From CAYZXL01 sp964482435 (lineage in GTDB: Bacteria > Auribacterota > JABMQX01): a stretch of DNA of 64,000 nucleotides. Of the stretch, positions 34,058 through 42,830 are shown piece by piece. The stretch spans positions 62,001 to 126,000 of the forward strand of contig CAYZXL010000003.1 in assembly GCA_964482435.1 (NCBI GenBank). The letters are read 5' to 3'. Numbering within the stretch: the stretch's first letter is position 1; every line of letters starts with the position of its first letter. Made by a program: the position numbers and the translations under genes. The notes beneath the pieces are model-generated. The model saw only the letters and a program-made list of their open reading frames with translations, ran no database searches and had not been told where the DNA came from.

Positions 34058-34549
34058 ATGAAACTGAGAAGGTTTTCCAAAGTTGTAAGCTTAATTGTCT
34101 CCATCGGAGAAGCAAGTGGCTACTACCCCACTGCGGGAGGGGTATCAATCGCGGTTGTCGGCGACTGGAACACGACTATCAGCGCGACCGACCTAACCCA
34201 CGGAATAGAGGGTATCCCCAGGGCGATGCGCCCCGCCAGCGCCTTCGAGAGCAGTTGCCGCAGCGCCGCCGATCAGATTCGCCTCGAGGTCTCAGGGGCA
34301 AGAGGGAGATGGAAGGTCTTTGTTCGCAAGGGCGACGCCAACTGGCCGGACGACTTCGTACTCAAGGTCGAAAAAAGCTCCGGAGCCGACCGCCGGATAG
34401 TAACTGTCAGCGACGCGGATAAAGAGTTTTTCTCCGGCACCGGTAACGGCGTTCACTGCATACAAATCGGCTTAGATGGGCTATCCGCGGCAGTCGCCGC
34501 CGGCACTTACACGACGACGCTTGTTTTCACTATAACGGATGGCGAGTAA
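34058..34549 (+). CDS. Putative minor pilus subunit or tip protein
   Basis: 163 residues. The N-terminus (KLRRFSKVVSLIVSIGEASG) is a weak signal-like stretch, with a much shorter hydrophobic core than the neighbours have; a start or frame defect is possible. The body is beta-rich: GGVSIAVVGDWNTTISATDL, IRLEVSGARGRWKVFVRKGD and FVLKVEKSSG. The end GTYTTTLVFTITDGE parallels that of the first subunit (GSYTFVVTFTSTDQ), supporting common origin and donor-strand-type fold. Twelve bases separate it from the chaperone-like gene. A Cys pair (Cys at about 67 and 131) could form a disulfide. Confidence 0.5.
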   Translation: MKLRRFSKVVSLIVSIGEASGYYPTAGGVSIAVVGDWNTTISATDLTHGIEGIPRAMRPASAFESSCRSAADQIRLEVSGARGRWKVFVRKGDANWPDDFVLKVEKSSGADRRIVTVSDADKEFFSGTGNGVHCIQIGLDGLSAAVAAGTYTTTLVFTITDGE

Positions 34550-34561
34550 GGGGAGAAAGCG

Positions 34562-35431
34562 ATGAGTAACTTGAAGACGAAAAGAGAAAAAACATGGGCA
34601 TGGTGGTTGAGCTTGCTCGTGATGTCTTCCTGGGCAGTTCTTTCGGCCGCCCCTGCATGGGCCGCGACCGCGGTTGTGGGAGGATTGACGCGCGAGACAA
34701 CCTCGAGGGTCGGGGAAACTTATCGGGGCGTCGTCGTCTTGAAGAACGATGGCGACGAGCCGCAAGAGGTCAAACTTTACCAAACCGACTACATGTTTAA
34801 CAGCGAGGGAACAACGTTCTACGGCGAGCCGGGCAAATTGGAGCGTTCAAACGCCGATTGGGTCTCCTTCAGTCCCAGCAGGCTGACAATCCCTGCGAAG
34901 GGTTCTGCGGGGGTGGACTACACGGTTGAGGTTCCGGACGATAAGTCCATGACGGGGACCTACTGGAGCATTCTGATGGTGGAGCCCATAGGGAGCAATT
35001 CCCCCGAAGCGACCTATCGGCTCGAGGCCGCAAATGTCTCGGTGGGTATCCGCGAGGTTACACGGTTGGGGATTCAGGTTGTGACCCATATCGGGGATAC
35101 CGGCAAGCCCAGACCATACTTTCTGAGGGCAAGGCTCACGACGAAACAAGACAGCACCCGCGTGCTGTGTGTTGACCTGGAAAACAGAGGGGAACGATGG
35201 ATGATCCCCACCGTCTGGGCGGAGGCGTACGACGAGGAGGGGCGTCTCCTCGGCAGTTTCCAGGGCGGAAAGAAGCGAATCTATCCGGGAACTTCCGTCA
35301 GGTACGAGACCGACCTGAGCAATCTGCCGGAAGGGAGCTACAGGGTCCTGGTCGTGGCAGACGCGGGCAATGACCAGGTTTTCGGCGCTAACTACACTCT
35401 GAAACTTCACAAGGCACCCACTGGAGAATAG
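34562..35431 (+). CDS. Putative periplasmic pilus chaperone (two Ig-like domains)
   Basis: 289 residues; signal peptide ends APAWA at about 34. The first Ig-like domain has GGLTRETTSRVGETYRGVVV, then WVSFSPSRLTIPAKGSAGVD and YTVEVPDDKSMTGTYWSILM, a pattern like the PapD/FimC G1 strand region (hydrophobic S-P-x-x-x-x-I-P-x-x-G-x) preceding a second Ig domain (LRARLTTKQDSTRVLCVDLE). Length is near that of fimbrial chaperones plus a longer linker. GGGGAGAAAG precedes the ATG. Its location between the subunit genes and the usher-like gene fits, but the classical chaperone signature is not complete, so homology is tentative; a DUF916-like Ig protein is an alternative. Confidence 0.55.
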   Translation: MSNLKTKREKTWAWWLSLLVMSSWAVLSAAPAWAATAVVGGLTRETTSRVGETYRGVVVLKNDGDEPQEVKLYQTDYMFNSEGTTFYGEPGKLERSNADWVSFSPSRLTIPAKGSAGVDYTVEVPDDKSMTGTYWSILMVEPIGSNSPEATYRLEAANVSVGIREVTRLGIQVVTHIGDTGKPRPYFLRARLTTKQDSTRVLCVDLENRGERWMIPTVWAEAYDEEGRLLGSFQGGKKRIYPGTSVRYETDLSNLPEGSYRVLVVADAGNDQVFGANYTLKLHKAPTGE

Positions 35432-35437
35432 CAGATA

Positions 35438-36667
35438 GTGCGTGGCAAATGGGCACTCATTCTTGCTGGCGCTGGGCTTCTCGCCGACATCCATACTCAG
35501 GCCGCCGGCAGCCCTGTCTCGGTCAGCCCGGCAAGGGAATCGGTTCTCGAGACCAATCCAAGACAGGTGGTAACCGCGGCTTTTCGGGTTACCAACAGCA
35601 GCGAGGAAATGAAAGACCTTCTCGTTCGGGTGGACCTCCCGAGCGGGTGGAATCGTTTGAGCGAGGAGGCCCCTTTCCAGCTCGGGCCCGGCGAGAGCAC
35701 CGTCAGACTCATGAGCTTTTTCGTTCCCTCAGAAGCCCTCCCCGGCACTTACGAACTCACCTACTCCCTCTCTAACCCCGAGACCGGAACTCTTCTTGGC
35801 GCGTCTCCCTTGAGTGTGATTGTTGTGCCGTTCACGAAACTGGAGGCGAAGTTACTGCGAGCTCCCGATTACGTGGTTGCCGGGGAGGAGTATCAGGCCT
35901 TGTTCACTGTTACGAACCATGGGAATGCCATCTGTGCCACACGGGTGAAACTTGACAGTAGCGACGGTTTCGCGGCCAACCCAGACCCCGCGATGCTCGA
36001 GCTTGGCCCGGGACAGTCCAGAGAAGTCGCGGCAACAGTCAAGACCGATCCGGGATTCCGGCAGGAAGGAACTCATCGGCTCGAACTGCGGCTGATACCG
36101 CCGGAGGGCGACGAGGGCAAACCGTTAGCGTCGGCGAAGAGCTCTGTCGAGATTGTGCCCCAGGTGGCGGGGACGGACGACCCCTTCCATCGGCTGCCGG
36201 TGAAATTTGCCGTTCGCAGCATCACCGAGAGCGGCCTCGCCAGAGACCAGAAGTTCCAGGCCAACTTCATGGGCTCGGGGACCCTCGACGACGAGGGGAA
36301 AAAGCGGATTGATTTTCTGTTTCGCGGGCCAGATGCCCACGATTGGTCAACTCTCGCCGAGAGGGATGAGTATCGCCTCAGCTATCAGACCGACAAGTAC
36401 CAGGTCCATCTCGGCGACCACATCTATTCCCTTTCCCCCTTGACTGAATGGTATCGCTACGGTTGCGGGATTGACGTAGGCTTTAATTTTGACCGGTTCA
36501 GCCTTGGCGGATACCGCCAGGAAAGCCGCTGGTTCGAGCCGAAAGAGGAGCAGGTCGGCGCACGTTTGGGCTATCAAATAGCGGATAATTACAGCATCGG
36601 CCTTAATTGCCTGAAAAAAAAAACGCTGACCCATCGTTTCGACCAGGGAGTGACGGCGAGATTGTGA
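35438..36667 (+). CDS. Usher-like outer-membrane protein, N-terminal part before the frameshift
   Basis: 409 residues to the stop at 36667, starting at a GTG six bases after the chaperone-like gene. A signal peptide (LILAGAGLLADIHTQAAG) precedes two Ig-like/NEW3-type domains (about 25-130 and 135-240: VTAAFRVTNSSEEMKDLLVR, YQALFTVTNHGNAICATRVK). A beta-rich stretch of alternating aromatic residues follows (YRLSYQTDKYQVHLGDHIYS, FNFDRFSLGGYRQESRWFEP) that reads as the start of an outer-membrane barrel. The frame ends shortly after the A10 tract at 36614 in VTARL. The reading continues in the other frame of the next entry; joined, the protein has about 954 residues. Confidence 0.65.
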   Translation: MRGKWALILAGAGLLADIHTQAAGSPVSVSPARESVLETNPRQVVTAAFRVTNSSEEMKDLLVRVDLPSGWNRLSEEAPFQLGPGESTVRLMSFFVPSEALPGTYELTYSLSNPETGTLLGASPLSVIVVPFTKLEAKLLRAPDYVVAGEEYQALFTVTNHGNAICATRVKLDSSDGFAANPDPAMLELGPGQSREVAATVKTDPGFRQEGTHRLELRLIPPEGDEGKPLASAKSSVEIVPQVAGTDDPFHRLPVKFAVRSITESGLARDQKFQANFMGSGTLDDEGKKRIDFLFRGPDAHDWSTLAERDEYRLSYQTDKYQVHLGDHIYSLSPLTEWYRYGCGIDVGFNFDRFSLGGYRQESRWFEPKEEQVGARLGYQIADNYSIGLNCLKKKTLTHRFDQGVTARL

Positions 36668-38301
36668 GCCTGCGGGGATTATTCACTCCGTTGGGGCGCA
36701 TCGGCCTTGATACCGAATACGCAATAGGCAACAGCGAGACCGGGGATGGCGGCTCACAAGACGACGCGTATCGAATCAAGCTTGACGGGCATGAGAAATG
36801 GGTCTCTTATCAACTCGAGATGGTTCATGCAGGACCGGACTGCCCCGGCTACTACAGGGACCTCGATTTCAAATCAGCACAGGTGAGCATCCCGGTTTGG
36901 GATTCGCTCAGGCTCAATGCTCAGTGGCGCGACCACCAGCAAAACCCCGACCTTAACCCAGCCTTTCGGACCGCCCTTCATAGCAGGCACTCTCAGCTTG
37001 GTTTTTCGTACAGGCTTGGTCCTCGGACGAACGTCTCTCTCGACTATCGGAATCGTTTGCTCGAAGACCTTTTACCGCATCCGGAGTTCGATTCTCGGGA
37101 GGAGACCCTGGGGCTGGCTGTGGGGCAACAGTTCAAGAACTTCAGTCTCTGGGTCTCAGCAGAGGGCGGAGAAGAACTCGACAGCACCGCCGATCGCGAT
37201 GACGCCAGAGGACCAATTCAGAGGTATTCGCTCTCGGCCCTGCTGAACCCGGCTTCAAATCAATCCTACAAAGCCTTCCTTCAGTTCGACGAAGGCGGTC
37301 TCTGCGCCGGGGGCGACAGCAGGCTAACCGGTGGCGTCGGCGCGTCGTTCAGTCTCGGGAAGACCACTTCACTCAGCGTCAACTTCCTGAGGAACCAGTA
37401 TGCCGGGGCGATAAGCAGAAGCCGCGACCAGTTTGACCTCCTCCTCGGCCACAGGTTTCGGAATGAGCACGAGCTTCTGGTCCGCGGGAGGTATGCTTTC
37501 CATGATAACTCTGTCGAGAAAGACGAGACCTGTGTCATCGTCGAGTATGGCATCCCGTTTTCGGTGCCAGTGAGCCGCAAGACCAAAACCGCGATGCTCC
37601 AGGGCCGGGTTTACGATGCGGAAAATGGCCAGAGGGCAATACCGGGCGTCGTCGTGAGGCTCAACCAGTTGACCACCGTCACCGATAGGAGGGGAAACTT
37701 CATTTTCGGCTCCCTGAAGCCGGGCAAGTACTATCTCACGCTTGATAAAGCAGGCATCGGCATGAACAGACTAACGGTCCAGAGCAGTCCCCTCGGAGTA
37801 GTCGTTGCGGGAGGAAAGAGAAATTGGGTCGAGGTGGGCGTTACGCGACGCGCCCGGGTCAAAGGGCGGGTCGCGGTTTACCCGGCCACGCGCGAGCAGA
37901 ACGCAACGCCAGGCTGGAATCGGGAAGCCGAGCGCGTCGCCGGGGAAAAAGCCCAGGCCAATGCACCCCCGGGAGAGCCGGTGTTTACCGCCAACGGCTT
38001 GCACGAATCGGCCGACTCATACGGGCTGCCAAATGTCCTGGTGGAGCTTTCGAATTCCTCCGAGGTCCTGCGCCGCTTCACTGACAGGAAAGGGCGGTTT
38101 CTGTTTGAAGATGTGCGGCCGGGGGACTGGACGCTCAAGGTCGTCAACGCCGAGCTGCCGGAGCATCATTACCTGGAAAAGGAGTCCTTCTCTCTCGACC
38201 TGAAACCCGCCGACGAGAAGGAATTCCTGGCGAGGGTGCTGCCCCGGGAACGACCCATCCAGATAATAGAGACCGGCGAGGTGATTGGGCAAACGCCGTA
38301 G
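36607..38301 (+). CDS. Usher-like outer-membrane protein, C-terminal part after the frameshift
   Basis: Continues the previous entry in the -1 frame; the first in-frame start codon, TTG at 36607, lacks a ribosome binding site, so this is not an independent gene. About 240 residues complete the barrel (GRIGLDTEYAIGNSE, VSYQLEMVHAGPDCPG, SQLGFSYRLGPRTNVSLDYR, FDLLLGHRFRNEHELLVRGR). Two carboxypeptidase-regulatory-like/CnaB-type beta sandwiches follow: LQGRVYDAENGQRAIPGVVV with TDRRGNFIFGSLKPGKYYLT, and LPNVLVELSNSSE with TDRKGRFLFEDVRPGDW. A barrel followed by C-terminal sandwiches is the usher plan, although I see no canonical FimD signature. Confidence 0.6.
   Translation: MPEKKNADPSFRPGSDGEIVSLRGLFTPLGRIGLDTEYAIGNSETGDGGSQDDAYRIKLDGHEKWVSYQLEMVHAGPDCPGYYRDLDFKSAQVSIPVWDSLRLNAQWRDHQQNPDLNPAFRTALHSRHSQLGFSYRLGPRTNVSLDYRNRLLEDLLPHPEFDSREETLGLAVGQQFKNFSLWVSAEGGEELDSTADRDDARGPIQRYSLSALLNPASNQSYKAFLQFDEGGLCAGGDSRLTGGVGASFSLGKTTSLSVNFLRNQYAGAISRSRDQFDLLLGHRFRNEHELLVRGRYAFHDNSVEKDETCVIVEYGIPFSVPVSRKTKTAMLQGRVYDAENGQRAIPGVVVRLNQLTTVTDRRGNFIFGSLKPGKYYLTLDKAGIGMNRLTVQSSPLGVVVAGGKRNWVEVGVTRRARVKGRVAVYPATREQNATPGWNREAERVAGEKAQANAPPGEPVFTANGLHESADSYGLPNVLVELSNSSEVLRRFTDRKGRFLFEDVRPGDWTLKVVNAELPEHHYLEKESFSLDLKPADEKEFLARVLPRERPIQIIETGEVIGQTP
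36614..36623 (+). other. Ten-adenine tract at the frameshift in the usher-like gene
   Basis: Ten A's follow CTG at 36611. In the upstream frame they read K-K-K-T, with a stop 45 bases on. With one added A the reading becomes K-K-K-N-A-D-P and continues 560 codons to 38301. A tract of this length is a typical site for polymerase slippage, for ribosomal -1 slippage (A-AAA-AAA), and for sequencing or assembly indels. Confidence 0.85.
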
Positions 38302-38358
38302 CCTTGCTGATTCAGCGTTCGCGGACGGAGACCAAAGGGCAGGGGCGTATCCATCCTT

Positions 38359-38401
38359 TCGGTATGCCATGCGCGTTTCTGAGCCGATCCATGCTTCGAA
38401 G
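38359..38401 (+). repeat. PEP-CTERM tail repeat, isolated copy
   Basis: Encodes GMPCAFLSRSMLRR without the preceding PEP motif, 58 bases after the end of the usher-like gene. Direct repeat of 32581-32623. Confidence 0.7.
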
Positions 38402-38475
38402 GGCGGAAGTATCCGCGACGCCAACCGCCCCATTAGCCGCTCGGGACGGGATTGCGAATGTAAGGTGCGTGTTGC

Positions 38476-40467
38476 CTACGATTCTTTTTGAGGGCCTTCC
38501 CCGGCCTTCTTGATACCCTTCTCGAGACTGCCTTTCGCGGTCGCGAAATGCCTCATCAAGGTTGCTGCCAGGCCTTCAACGGCACCGGAACTATTTCCGC
38601 CAGCCACAAGAATATCAGGTACGAATTTCACGTTCTTTTCAGCTAAGGCGGTGACAACGTTGACCACGGCGGTTGGCGTCTGCCCCAGAGCTTCGACCTG
38701 TGCACGATAAGCCTCCGCCCGGGCTAAACCTACTGCTCTGACCTCGGCGCCCCTGGCGGTTCCTGTTCTCTGGATGTATTCGGCCTCGCCGTCAGCTTCC
38801 GCCTTCCGGGCCATTGCCCTGTTTTCGGCAATTGTCACCTCAACCTCCGATGTAGCCAGCTTAGCCTGCATATCCGCCTGGCCCTTAGCCTTCTCCATCA
38901 GAATTCTTTTCTCCTGGGACTCCTGCTGTTTCTTGAGGGTCTCGATAAGCTGATTAGCGATCTCTCGCTGAGTCAGAACGTCCACGAGCTGCGACGGAAG
39001 AATAACATCCTGGATGTAAACACCTTTTGTTTCCACATCATACTGGGACAGCTTCTCGCTGATATGCTTAAATGCTTCTTCTTGAACCTGCTGCCGAGTC
39101 TCGATGAATTTCACTGCCGGGAGGCTCTGGAGCTTGTCCCGGAAGTGATTGCCTACCGCTGCCTGCAAAACCTCGCTAACTAAGTTCTTCATTGTGCCAA
39201 CGATGGAAATGACCCGAGGCGCCTTTGTATCGGGCACGTGGATTTGCACCTGAAGGTCAATCCTGAAAAGGAAACCTTCCCTGCTTTTTGCATCAATGGG
39301 CTTGAGGTCAGCGTCGAGCTGGTGGGCCCGAGAGGTCGCGTCCGCCCAGCTCAGCGTCAAAATAAAGGTGGGCACAATCTCAGCCTGATAGCAGCGGGGA
39401 TTGATCGGGTATTTGCCGGTTCGCAATGGTTCTTCCCAGATGCCGCGGTGCCCTGGTTTGACCAAGGTGCCGAACTTGAACTCCTTTCCCGACACGTCTT
39501 CGCTTGGCAAACCAACATACGACTTTATCACCGCCACCTCTCCCTGCTCTATAACCAGCATTGGCACCTTCTCGACGCTGATCAGGAAAGGATTCAGGTT
39601 GTACGCGCCGTAGAGGAGAGGGTCGTGCTGGAGTCCGATTCTGCCGCCGGTATCGAGGAATTTCTGGAAATCTTGATAGTTGTTGTGGGCTTCATTCTTG
39701 GAACCTAAGATTGTTTCTATCAGTCTGGGACCGCTTTCATCCTTTTTCTCGAACTCCTCAATATCTCTAAACCCTCCTATTCGGCTCGCAATGTCGCCGG
39801 CTGGCAAGGGGTCGCCCTCAAAAGCGGTAACAATGCCAATCACGTCAATCGTTTTGCCACCCTCACCATCTGGGTGCGGCACCGGTTCAATCCGACTGAC
39901 ATCGAGTTGCGCCGGTTTGAGGCCGAAGGCCCCGGGAGTGAGTATTCTATTTTCAGCGGCAAGTCTTTTCAGTTCGGACGAGACCGGGATGCCATAGACC
40001 TTTTCCTTAGTGATAACGAGGAATCCGACCGGATGAATGGGCGCCAGGCTTCCGGGAGGAAGGACTGGCCGTTGCACGCCTTTCTGGCCTCCATTCTCGA
40101 CAAACTTCCTCAAGTTGGAGAAGTTGCCAAATTCCTTTTTGTAGGCAGCAGATTTTGCTCCCACCGGCAACGCAGCACCAACCTGGGCAATGACGAGGCC
40201 GATTTGCCCGGCGGGCACCTGAACCCACGGATGGGTCTCCACCCTGTACAGAAGCCACAGCTTAAAACGGAGCCCCGGCATCAACAAGTCTGCCTGGTAA
40301 CCAGCCTCCCCTTTGAAGCCAATCGGGTTGTCTTCGGAAAGCTTCTTTGCTGCAAAACGTTTAGTCACCAATCCTATTTGCGTTGGCCCGATCACCCGAA
40401 TGGACGCGAAAATCAAGAGCACTAATCCTATGCCGAGAACAATCAGAATCGTAACCTGAGCACCCAT
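38476..40467 (-). CDS. Flotillin-like SPFH/Band 7 membrane protein
   Basis: 663 residues. One N-terminal membrane helix (VTILIVLGIGLVLLIFASIR) precedes an SPFH domain: IGPTQIGLVTKRFAAKK, LVIAQVGAALPVGAK, LVIEQGEVAVIKSYVGLP, and after about 350 the second part with SREGFLFRIDLQVQIHVPD and FRDKLQSLPAVKFIETRQQV. A long coiled coil (ANQLIETLKKQQESQEKRIL, TAENRAMARKAEADGEAEYI-like) ends in an Ala-rich tail. SPFH proteins scaffold membrane microdomains and protease complexes. AAGGGGAGGG precedes the ATG. No NfeD or protease partner is nearby. It converges with the usher-like operon. Confidence 0.88.
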   Translation of the reverse strand: MGAQVTILIVLGIGLVLLIFASIRVIGPTQIGLVTKRFAAKKLSEDNPIGFKGEAGYQADLLMPGLRFKLWLLYRVETHPWVQVPAGQIGLVIAQVGAALPVGAKSAAYKKEFGNFSNLRKFVENGGQKGVQRPVLPPGSLAPIHPVGFLVITKEKVYGIPVSSELKRLAAENRILTPGAFGLKPAQLDVSRIEPVPHPDGEGGKTIDVIGIVTAFEGDPLPAGDIASRIGGFRDIEEFEKKDESGPRLIETILGSKNEAHNNYQDFQKFLDTGGRIGLQHDPLLYGAYNLNPFLISVEKVPMLVIEQGEVAVIKSYVGLPSEDVSGKEFKFGTLVKPGHRGIWEEPLRTGKYPINPRCYQAEIVPTFILTLSWADATSRAHQLDADLKPIDAKSREGFLFRIDLQVQIHVPDTKAPRVISIVGTMKNLVSEVLQAAVGNHFRDKLQSLPAVKFIETRQQVQEEAFKHISEKLSQYDVETKGVYIQDVILPSQLVDVLTQREIANQLIETLKKQQESQEKRILMEKAKGQADMQAKLATSEVEVTIAENRAMARKAEADGEAEYIQRTGTARGAEVRAVGLARAEAYRAQVEALGQTPTAVVNVVTALAEKNVKFVPDILVAGGNSSGAVEGLAATLMRHFATAKGSLEKGIKKAGEGPQKES

Positions 40468-40834
40468 GGCTTTCCCTCCCCTTCGTCCTTTTCCGTCTTT
40501 TTGTTTTAGCTACCCTCTCGCGGTATTGCTCTTTCAAAAGCAGCAATCTCATGCTGTACCGATTCCCTGTTGAATTGTCTCAGAACTGGGTTCGATGTTG
40601 CGCCGTCAGGTGACGCTGCAACCGAGCCGGTCCCCACGGGTCTGCTGCATAGACGGGTGTTGGCTTCGGGGCGACAAAAGAGACGAGGACTCCGGAAAAG
40701 ACTGGTCTCTGGCATGCGCTGGCGTTGAGTCCCCCGCGATCACACGAGACCCACGTGGGCAAGCCCGGCTGGACGCACGTCCCCACGGTTTCCTCAGCAC
40801 CCCTCCGTTTGGAATCGGGGGCGCCAGAGTCATC

Positions 40835-40883
40835 GTGGCACGGGCGTCCCGCCCGTGATTCATGGGCAAGATGCCCATGCCAC
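40835..40883. repeat. Composite palindromic repeat with outer stem and two hairpins
   Basis: Hairpin one is CACGGGC-GTCCC-GCCCGTG (40839-40857), hairpin two CATGGGC-AAGAT-GCCCATG (40861-40879), and flanking GTGGCA (40835-40840) can pair with TGCCAC (40878-40883), so the unit could fold as a three-way junction. Confidence 0.8.
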
Positions 40884-41008
40884 ATAATAGCTCGACCATG
40901 AGCAGTTGAAGGATCACGCACAAGGCTTTCCTCCTGGCACCAGAAAGTATAACCGCGTCCAACGTCCCACGCAACAAGCGTTTTCACGGGGGCGCGCCTG
41001 TGTCATCG

Positions 41009-41062
41009 TGGCACGGGCGTCCCGCCCGTGATACTGTTCATCCGCAACATGCCCATGTCACA
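41009..41062. repeat. Composite palindromic repeat, partly decayed copy
   Basis: Hairpin one, CACGGGC-GTCCC-GCCCGTG (41012-41030), is perfect. The second hairpin has decayed to CATCCGC-AACAT-GCCCATG. Confidence 0.75.
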
Positions 41063-41230
41063 TCTGAACTCGATAGGACGAGCGGGCCCCGCCTGACTCA
41101 CGAGCACTCCCCGAAGCGGTTCGACTGGCGGCGCGACAACCGCGGATTGCGTGCGTCGGGTTGAGGGCACACGGTTAGACGTCACGCGACGGAATTGCCC
41201 CGTGTGCCCGCACAATTGCTTTCGTTCCCA

Positions 41231-42487
41231 TCACTTTCTAATCGGAATGAGGACGAGGTTGCGAAACTCCATCGGTGAGCCCTCAGACTGGAGGCAGATT
41301 GCGCCGGGCGTTTCCCAGCAATCGGCAGCCGTATTCTGCACGAGCTCGTTGATCTTCAACTCGAGATACCCTCCATCGAGCGTTATCTCGTACTGGTTCC
41401 ACTGGCCGACGGGTTTCTCATTGGACATGTACATCTTGCGAGTGTGCCGGCCGCTCGTCCGTGTTGGGTCGGTCTTCATGGGGAACTCGTCTATGTTCCA
41501 GATATCGCCAGTGGCTCCGTATTGCCCCTGCGCCTCAATGGACCGCGGCCAGACCTTGTCCGGGCCAACCATCCGAAGCAGCACGCCACCGTTGCCGCTG
41601 CCGAGGTGGCGGAACTGAAGCCGCAGCACGTAATTGGTGAAATCCTCCGTCGTGCGGATGTAACCGATGGGCTGGCCTTTGTTCACCATCACCCCGTCTT
41701 TGACGCTCCAGGTGTCCCTGAGGGCGTCGCTGGACCGGGTCCAGCCATCGAGGTTCCTGCCGTTGAATAGGAGCTGCGCCTCGCCGAAAGCGTCGGGCAA
41801 GCGCGTGACCCGAATGTCCTTGAACTCGACGGTCATCGGGGCGCCGGGGCGAATTTGAAGGGCGAGGATGCCCTCCATCGCCCTTCCCTTCCGGTCGTTG
41901 TCAATCAGCTCGATGGTCTGGAATCCGTTGAGCATCTGGATCAGGTGATTGCCCCGCGCGATAATCGTGTATTCGTTCCAGTCCTTTTCCTTGTAGTAGC
42001 GGGCCCTGATCAGCGCGTCTCTGTCGGCAATCTTCCCCACGACATTCTGGTTGCCCTTTTCATCAACCACCATGATGTCCCCCACATTGACCATCCAGCC
42101 CCGCCCCGCCTCCTCGTACAGGAAGCCAGCCCTCCCCGGGGCGTTTGCCACCTCCGCCTGGTACCCGGCGACGCGCCATCCTCCCAGGTGTCTGCTGCGG
42201 TACTGGATGCCAGAGTTGCCGTCCTGGAGACGAAATTTGATCTTGAGGATGAAGTTCTTCAACTTGCCGCCACGCCAGATGCAGAAAGTATTCCGGCGGG
42301 CCGGCTTTTGTTCCGTGGTCCGCCCGCGAATGGCGCCGTGCACAACCGACCAGAGACGCGGGTCGCCGTCCCAACCGGTGAGGTCCTTGCCGTTGAAAAT
42401 TGTCTCTTCAGTGAGCGCTGCCCAGGACGCCACGAAAGGCCCTGCGCCGAAGAGCAGAAGGCAAACGAGGAAAACCATTCGCTTCAT
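41231..42487 (-). CDS. Secreted protein with two DUF1080 (3-keto-disaccharide hydrolase-type) domains
   Basis: 418 residues. Signal peptide (VFLVCLLLFGAGPFVASWA). Domain 1 begins IFNGKDLTGWDGDPRLWSV and includes NFILKIKFRLQDGNSGIQYR; domain 2 begins LLFNGRNLDGWTRSSDALRD and includes YVLRLQFRHLGSGNGGVLLR. Both are concanavalin-like jelly rolls of the DUF1080 family, abundant in planctomycetes and verrucomicrobia; some members hydrolyse 3-keto-glycosides. AAAAGGAGGATG precedes the ATG. Domain 1 keeps the YQAEV strand near the family's active cleft; I cannot assign catalytic residues with certainty. Confidence 0.88.
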   Translation of the reverse strand: MKRMVFLVCLLLFGAGPFVASWAALTEETIFNGKDLTGWDGDPRLWSVVHGAIRGRTTEQKPARRNTFCIWRGGKLKNFILKIKFRLQDGNSGIQYRSRHLGGWRVAGYQAEVANAPGRAGFLYEEAGRGWMVNVGDIMVVDEKGNQNVVGKIADRDALIRARYYKEKDWNEYTIIARGNHLIQMLNGFQTIELIDNDRKGRAMEGILALQIRPGAPMTVEFKDIRVTRLPDAFGEAQLLFNGRNLDGWTRSSDALRDTWSVKDGVMVNKGQPIGYIRTTEDFTNYVLRLQFRHLGSGNGGVLLRMVGPDKVWPRSIEAQGQYGATGDIWNIDEFPMKTDPTRTSGRHTRKMYMSNEKPVGQWNQYEITLDGGYLELKINELVQNTAADCWETPGAICLQSEGSPMEFRNLVLIPIRK

Positions 42488-42830
42488 AAGTCATCCTCCT
42501 TTTCTCAAACTGCCTTGCCATACTGTTTCGTTACCCGAAGGGCGGTGGTTATTGTGCCAGAGTTGCGAGGGATGCTCAAGGGATTATCCAGACTGGGTGC
42601 GACACGCTAAAGGTTCCCCGATGACAATGGGCGGGTTATCCTGTATCATAGACATGGAGCGCCGGGGCGGGATTTGGCCCCTCAGACACGCCGGGGCGTT
42701 GGTTCAGGGTCTTTCGGCGTCTCAGGAGGCCTCGTGCTCGCCACCAGCGACTCCCCGGCCGGCGAGCTTAGTACACGAATTCGCAAATTCGACAAGGTAT
42801 CGGAAACCTCCCCGAGGGCATGGATTTTTT

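Larger units (their letters stand above)
40468..41230. other. Intergenic region, 763 bases, rich in palindromic repeats
   Basis: No gene. Two copies of the composite palindromic repeat lie at 40828-40890 and 41000-41065. In one frame the repeat gives the peptide HGRDARAT, which I recognise as a recurring spurious translation in PVC-type genomes. Confidence 0.65.

Noticed and set aside
33408..38301. Interpretation of the operon as WxL/DUF916 cell-wall system of Gram-positives
   Set aside because: The last protein is an outer-membrane barrel and the window has a Kdo transferase, so the cell is Gram-negative; no WxL motif is present in the subunits.
40606..40977. Reverse frame giving GMGILPMNHGRDARAT peptide
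   Set aside because: This is a translation of the palindromic repeat and is a well-known kind of spurious protein.
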